Source of the DNA: Pseudopyrenochaeta lycopersici
Lineage: Eukaryota > Ascomycota > Dothideomycetes > Pleosporales > Pseudopyrenochaetaceae
Assembly: GCA_003313425.1 (NCBI GenBank)
Contig: NHZP01000078.1
Location: 62,001-126,000, forward strand
Direction: 5' to 3'
Length of the DNA: 64,000 nt
Made by a program: the position numbers and the translations under genes. Of the stretch, positions 62,081 to 64,000 are shown piece after piece (within the stretch, counting starts at the first letter, position 1; each line of letters opens with the position of its first letter). The notes under the pieces are model-generated. The model searched no databases, had not been told where the DNA came from, and saw only the letters and a program-made list of their open reading frames with translations.

Positions 62081-64000
62081 CTACTCTGTAGCAGCATTCT
62101 CGCTTGTTATAGCAAGAACACGACGGAGGCTGCGACATCGCTTGTGTTCTTGGCCAAGGCGTTTCTCGTAGCCTTGCAGAGCCCGCTGGTACATCTTCTC
62201 TGCCTCGTCTAGCCGTCCTAGGTCTGCACAGAGAGCGCCCAAGTTGTTGACCGTGTCGAGTGTTGATGTGTGCTCTGGTCCCCATGCCTTCTCTTTGCCT
62301 TGCAGCGCCCGCTGGTACATCTTCTCTGCCTCATCTAGCCGTCCTAGGTCTGCATAGAGAAGGCCCAAGTTGTTGACCGTGTCGAGTGTTGATGTGTGCT
62401 CCGGTCCCCATGCCTTCTCGTAGCCTTGCAGCGCCCGCTGGTACATCTTCTCTGCCTCATCTAGCCGTCCTAGGTCTGCATAGAGAAGGCCCAAGTTGTT
62501 GACCGTGTCAAGTGTTGATGTGTGCTCTGGTCCCCATGCCTTCTCTTTGCCTTGCAGCGCCCGCTGGTACATCTTCTCTGCCTCATCTAGCCGTCCTAGG
62601 CCTGCATAGAGAAGGCCCAAGTTGTTGACCGTGTCGAGTGTTGATGTGTGCTCTGGTCCCCACGCCTTCCCTTTGCCTTGCAGCGCCCGCTGGTACATCT
62701 TCTCTGCCTCATCTAGTCTTCCCAAGCTCTTATAGAGAATGCCCAAGTTATTGACCGTGTCGAGTGTTGATGTGTGCTCTGGTCCCCATGCCTTCTCTTT
62801 GCCTTGCAGCGCCCGCTGGTACATCTTCTCTGCCTCATCTAGTCTTCCCAAGCTCTTATAGAGAATGCCCAAGTTATTGACCGTGTCGAGTGTTGATGTG
62901 TGCTCCGGTCCCCATGCCTTCTCGTAGCCTTGCAGCGCCCGCTGGTACATCTTCTCGGTCTCGTCTAGCCGTCCTAGGTCTGCATAGAGAAGGCCCAAGT
63001 TGTTGACCGTGTCAAGTGTTAATGTGTGCTCTGGTCCCTGTGCCTTCTCGTAGCCTTGCAGCGCCCGCTGGCACATCTTCTCCGCCTCGTCTAGCTTGCC
63101 TTGATCAGCGTAGAGTTGGCCCAGGTTGTGGACTGCCGCAAGAACAGATTCGTCGTCATACTGCTCACCTAGGCCTGTACTAATGAACCCTTGGCACCGA
63201 TTAGCATGTCGGACAAGCCGCTGCTCCGTGACCCAGTATAGAGGTCTGTCGTTCATTGGCACGTGCCGCCCTACACAGTTGAGGGCGAGTCTGGCTATGC
63301 TGCTATCCCATCCCTCGTTCACCACATGCTTCGTCCACGAGTGCACGCAGCTGTGCATGCTGTATCCAAGCGACTCTACGCTGTCATCTCTGAACGTACC
63401 GTCTGCCTCCACCAGCGCGTGGTCGCAGAGCACTCTCACTGCCTCGTCAAAGCTAAGCGTGTCCTCCGTCAGCTCCGAGAACCACTCAGGACCATCTTGC
63501 CGGCATTCTCGCAGAAGCTCGAACCAGACGTCCTGGTTGTCAAAGTACGCCCACAGCTGAAGAAGCTTCACTGCAACCGAGCTCTGCTGCTTGACATGAT
63601 CGAGGGAGATGCCCCACGTTGAATACAGCGCTCGGTCTTCGTACGACAGCAGCTGCGGCGTCTTCTGCTGCAGCCGAAGCCAGGATTCCTTGTACAGCTG
63701 GAGGTAGTCGGCGAAGCTGGTCGTCACCTGGTGGAGGTAGGCCCCGGCTGTGGCAAGAGCAAGTGGCAGACCATCAAGCTCTTCGGCTAGCTTACGAGCG
63801 TCGGCGTCTTAACCCAATGTTAGTAAGTTACGATAGTAGTACAGTAAGAGGTGCAACCTACCGCTACTAAGCCCCTCCCGACCAGACGCGTGCGCAAGAA
63901 TCTTCACGCTGTGCTCGATGTTCTGCAGCTTCCTTACCGCAACAGGGCGACCCACTCTCAGCTGAGAAGACCGCGTCGTGATCAGTATGGCTCCCTGGTG
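62081..64000 (-). CDS. NB-ARC/TPR receptor (NLR-type), 5' end outside window
   Basis: Exon 63807-62081 and an upstream exon 64000-63862 join in phase across a 54-nt intron (63861-63808; GTAGGT, CTAAC, AAG). The upstream exon holds the end of an NB-ARC ATPase: GAILITTRSSQL (the TTR sensor motif) and, after splicing, ELDGLPLALATAGAYL (the GLPLA motif). A winged-helix-like region follows (LYSTWGISLDHVKQQS...LLQLWAYFDNQDVW). Then come eight TPR units of 42 residues (VNNLGLLYADLGRLDEAEKMYQR-type with a GPEHTSTLDT linker). STAND receptors of this type are thought to sense non-self and start cell death. P-loop and N-terminal effector domain lie beyond base 64000. No lesions seen. Confidence 0.88.
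62170..63120 (-). repeat. 126-bp TPR-coding tandem repeat
   Basis: Units of 126 bp (42 residues), six or seven of them almost identical at the DNA level (e.g. repeated GCGCCCGCTGGTACATCTTC). Differences concentrate in a few codons: YADLG / YKSLG / YAGLG and EKAWG / GKAWG. Confidence 0.85.

Overview
The window is nuclear DNA of a filamentous ascomycete (Pezizomycotina). The evidence is the short (about 40-75 nt) GT-AG introns with CTAAC/CTGAC branch points, the fungal-only protein families (HET, HeLo-like N-terminal domain, NB-ARC/TPR and ankyrin receptors, Fung_rhodopsin, DUF3176, DUF6589) and the transposon types (hAT, Tc1, pogo, Copia, Tad-like LINE). It looks like an accessory, transposon-rich region: few genes are intact, most are truncated or frameshifted, and no core housekeeping operon-like block is visible.

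Layout. 0.9-1.45 kb: wreck of an NB-ARC/TPR receptor. 2.0-4.4 kb: intact HET gene with an N-terminal membrane segment. 4.7-5.2 kb: MITE-like inverted-repeat element. 5.3-6.7 kb: seven-exon rhodopsin-domain membrane protein. 6.8-7.7 kb: foldback element and pogo transposase fragment. 8.1-8.7 kb: four-exon, signal-peptide, cysteine-rich secreted protein. 10.6-13.7 kb: complete hAT element abutting the 3' half of a HET gene (13.7-14.9). 16.1-16.8 kb: relics of a TPR protein, an AAA ATPase (DUF7025) and a hAT transposase. 17.2-21.7 kb: ankyrin-HET gene with near-identical repeats and one nonsense codon. 22.6-24.3 kb: complete Tc1 element inside a pogo relic. 24.4-25.2 kb: two-exon unknown gene. 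27.2-28.5 kb: frameshifted HET gene. 28.8-31.2 kb: two HeLo-like N-domain gene fragments and a tRNA-like sequence. 31.4-42.8 kb: a nest in which a decayed DUF6589 reading frame is split by a defective hAT copy and an intact Copia element, with the parental-type hAT next to it. 43.4-49.4 kb: complete Tad-like LINE. 50.0-52.0 kb: 5'-truncated sister LINE. 52.4-53.3 kb: dynamin fragment cut by a hAT relic. 54.6-61.5 kb: DUF3176 fragment, coiled-coil gene with a one-base lesion, unknown conserved gene, F-box gene broken by a solo LTR, membrane-protein relic. 61.55-61.98 kb: G16 tract plus a 15-bp minisatellite. 62.1-64.0 kb: NB-ARC/TPR receptor running off the window end.

How it fits together. 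Fungal self/non-self recognition families recur (four HET genes, two NB-ARC/TPR genes plus a TPR scrap, two HeLo-like fragments, one dynamin fragment), consistent with an immune-receptor and transposon graveyard. The most specific mechanistic observation is the Copia element: gag and pol are in one frame separated only by TGA CTA G, a known leaky-stop context, with identical LTRs and a perfect 5-bp target duplication. Several otherwise clean genes carry one-base frameshifts at short homopolymers, so some apparent pseudogenes could be sequence errors.
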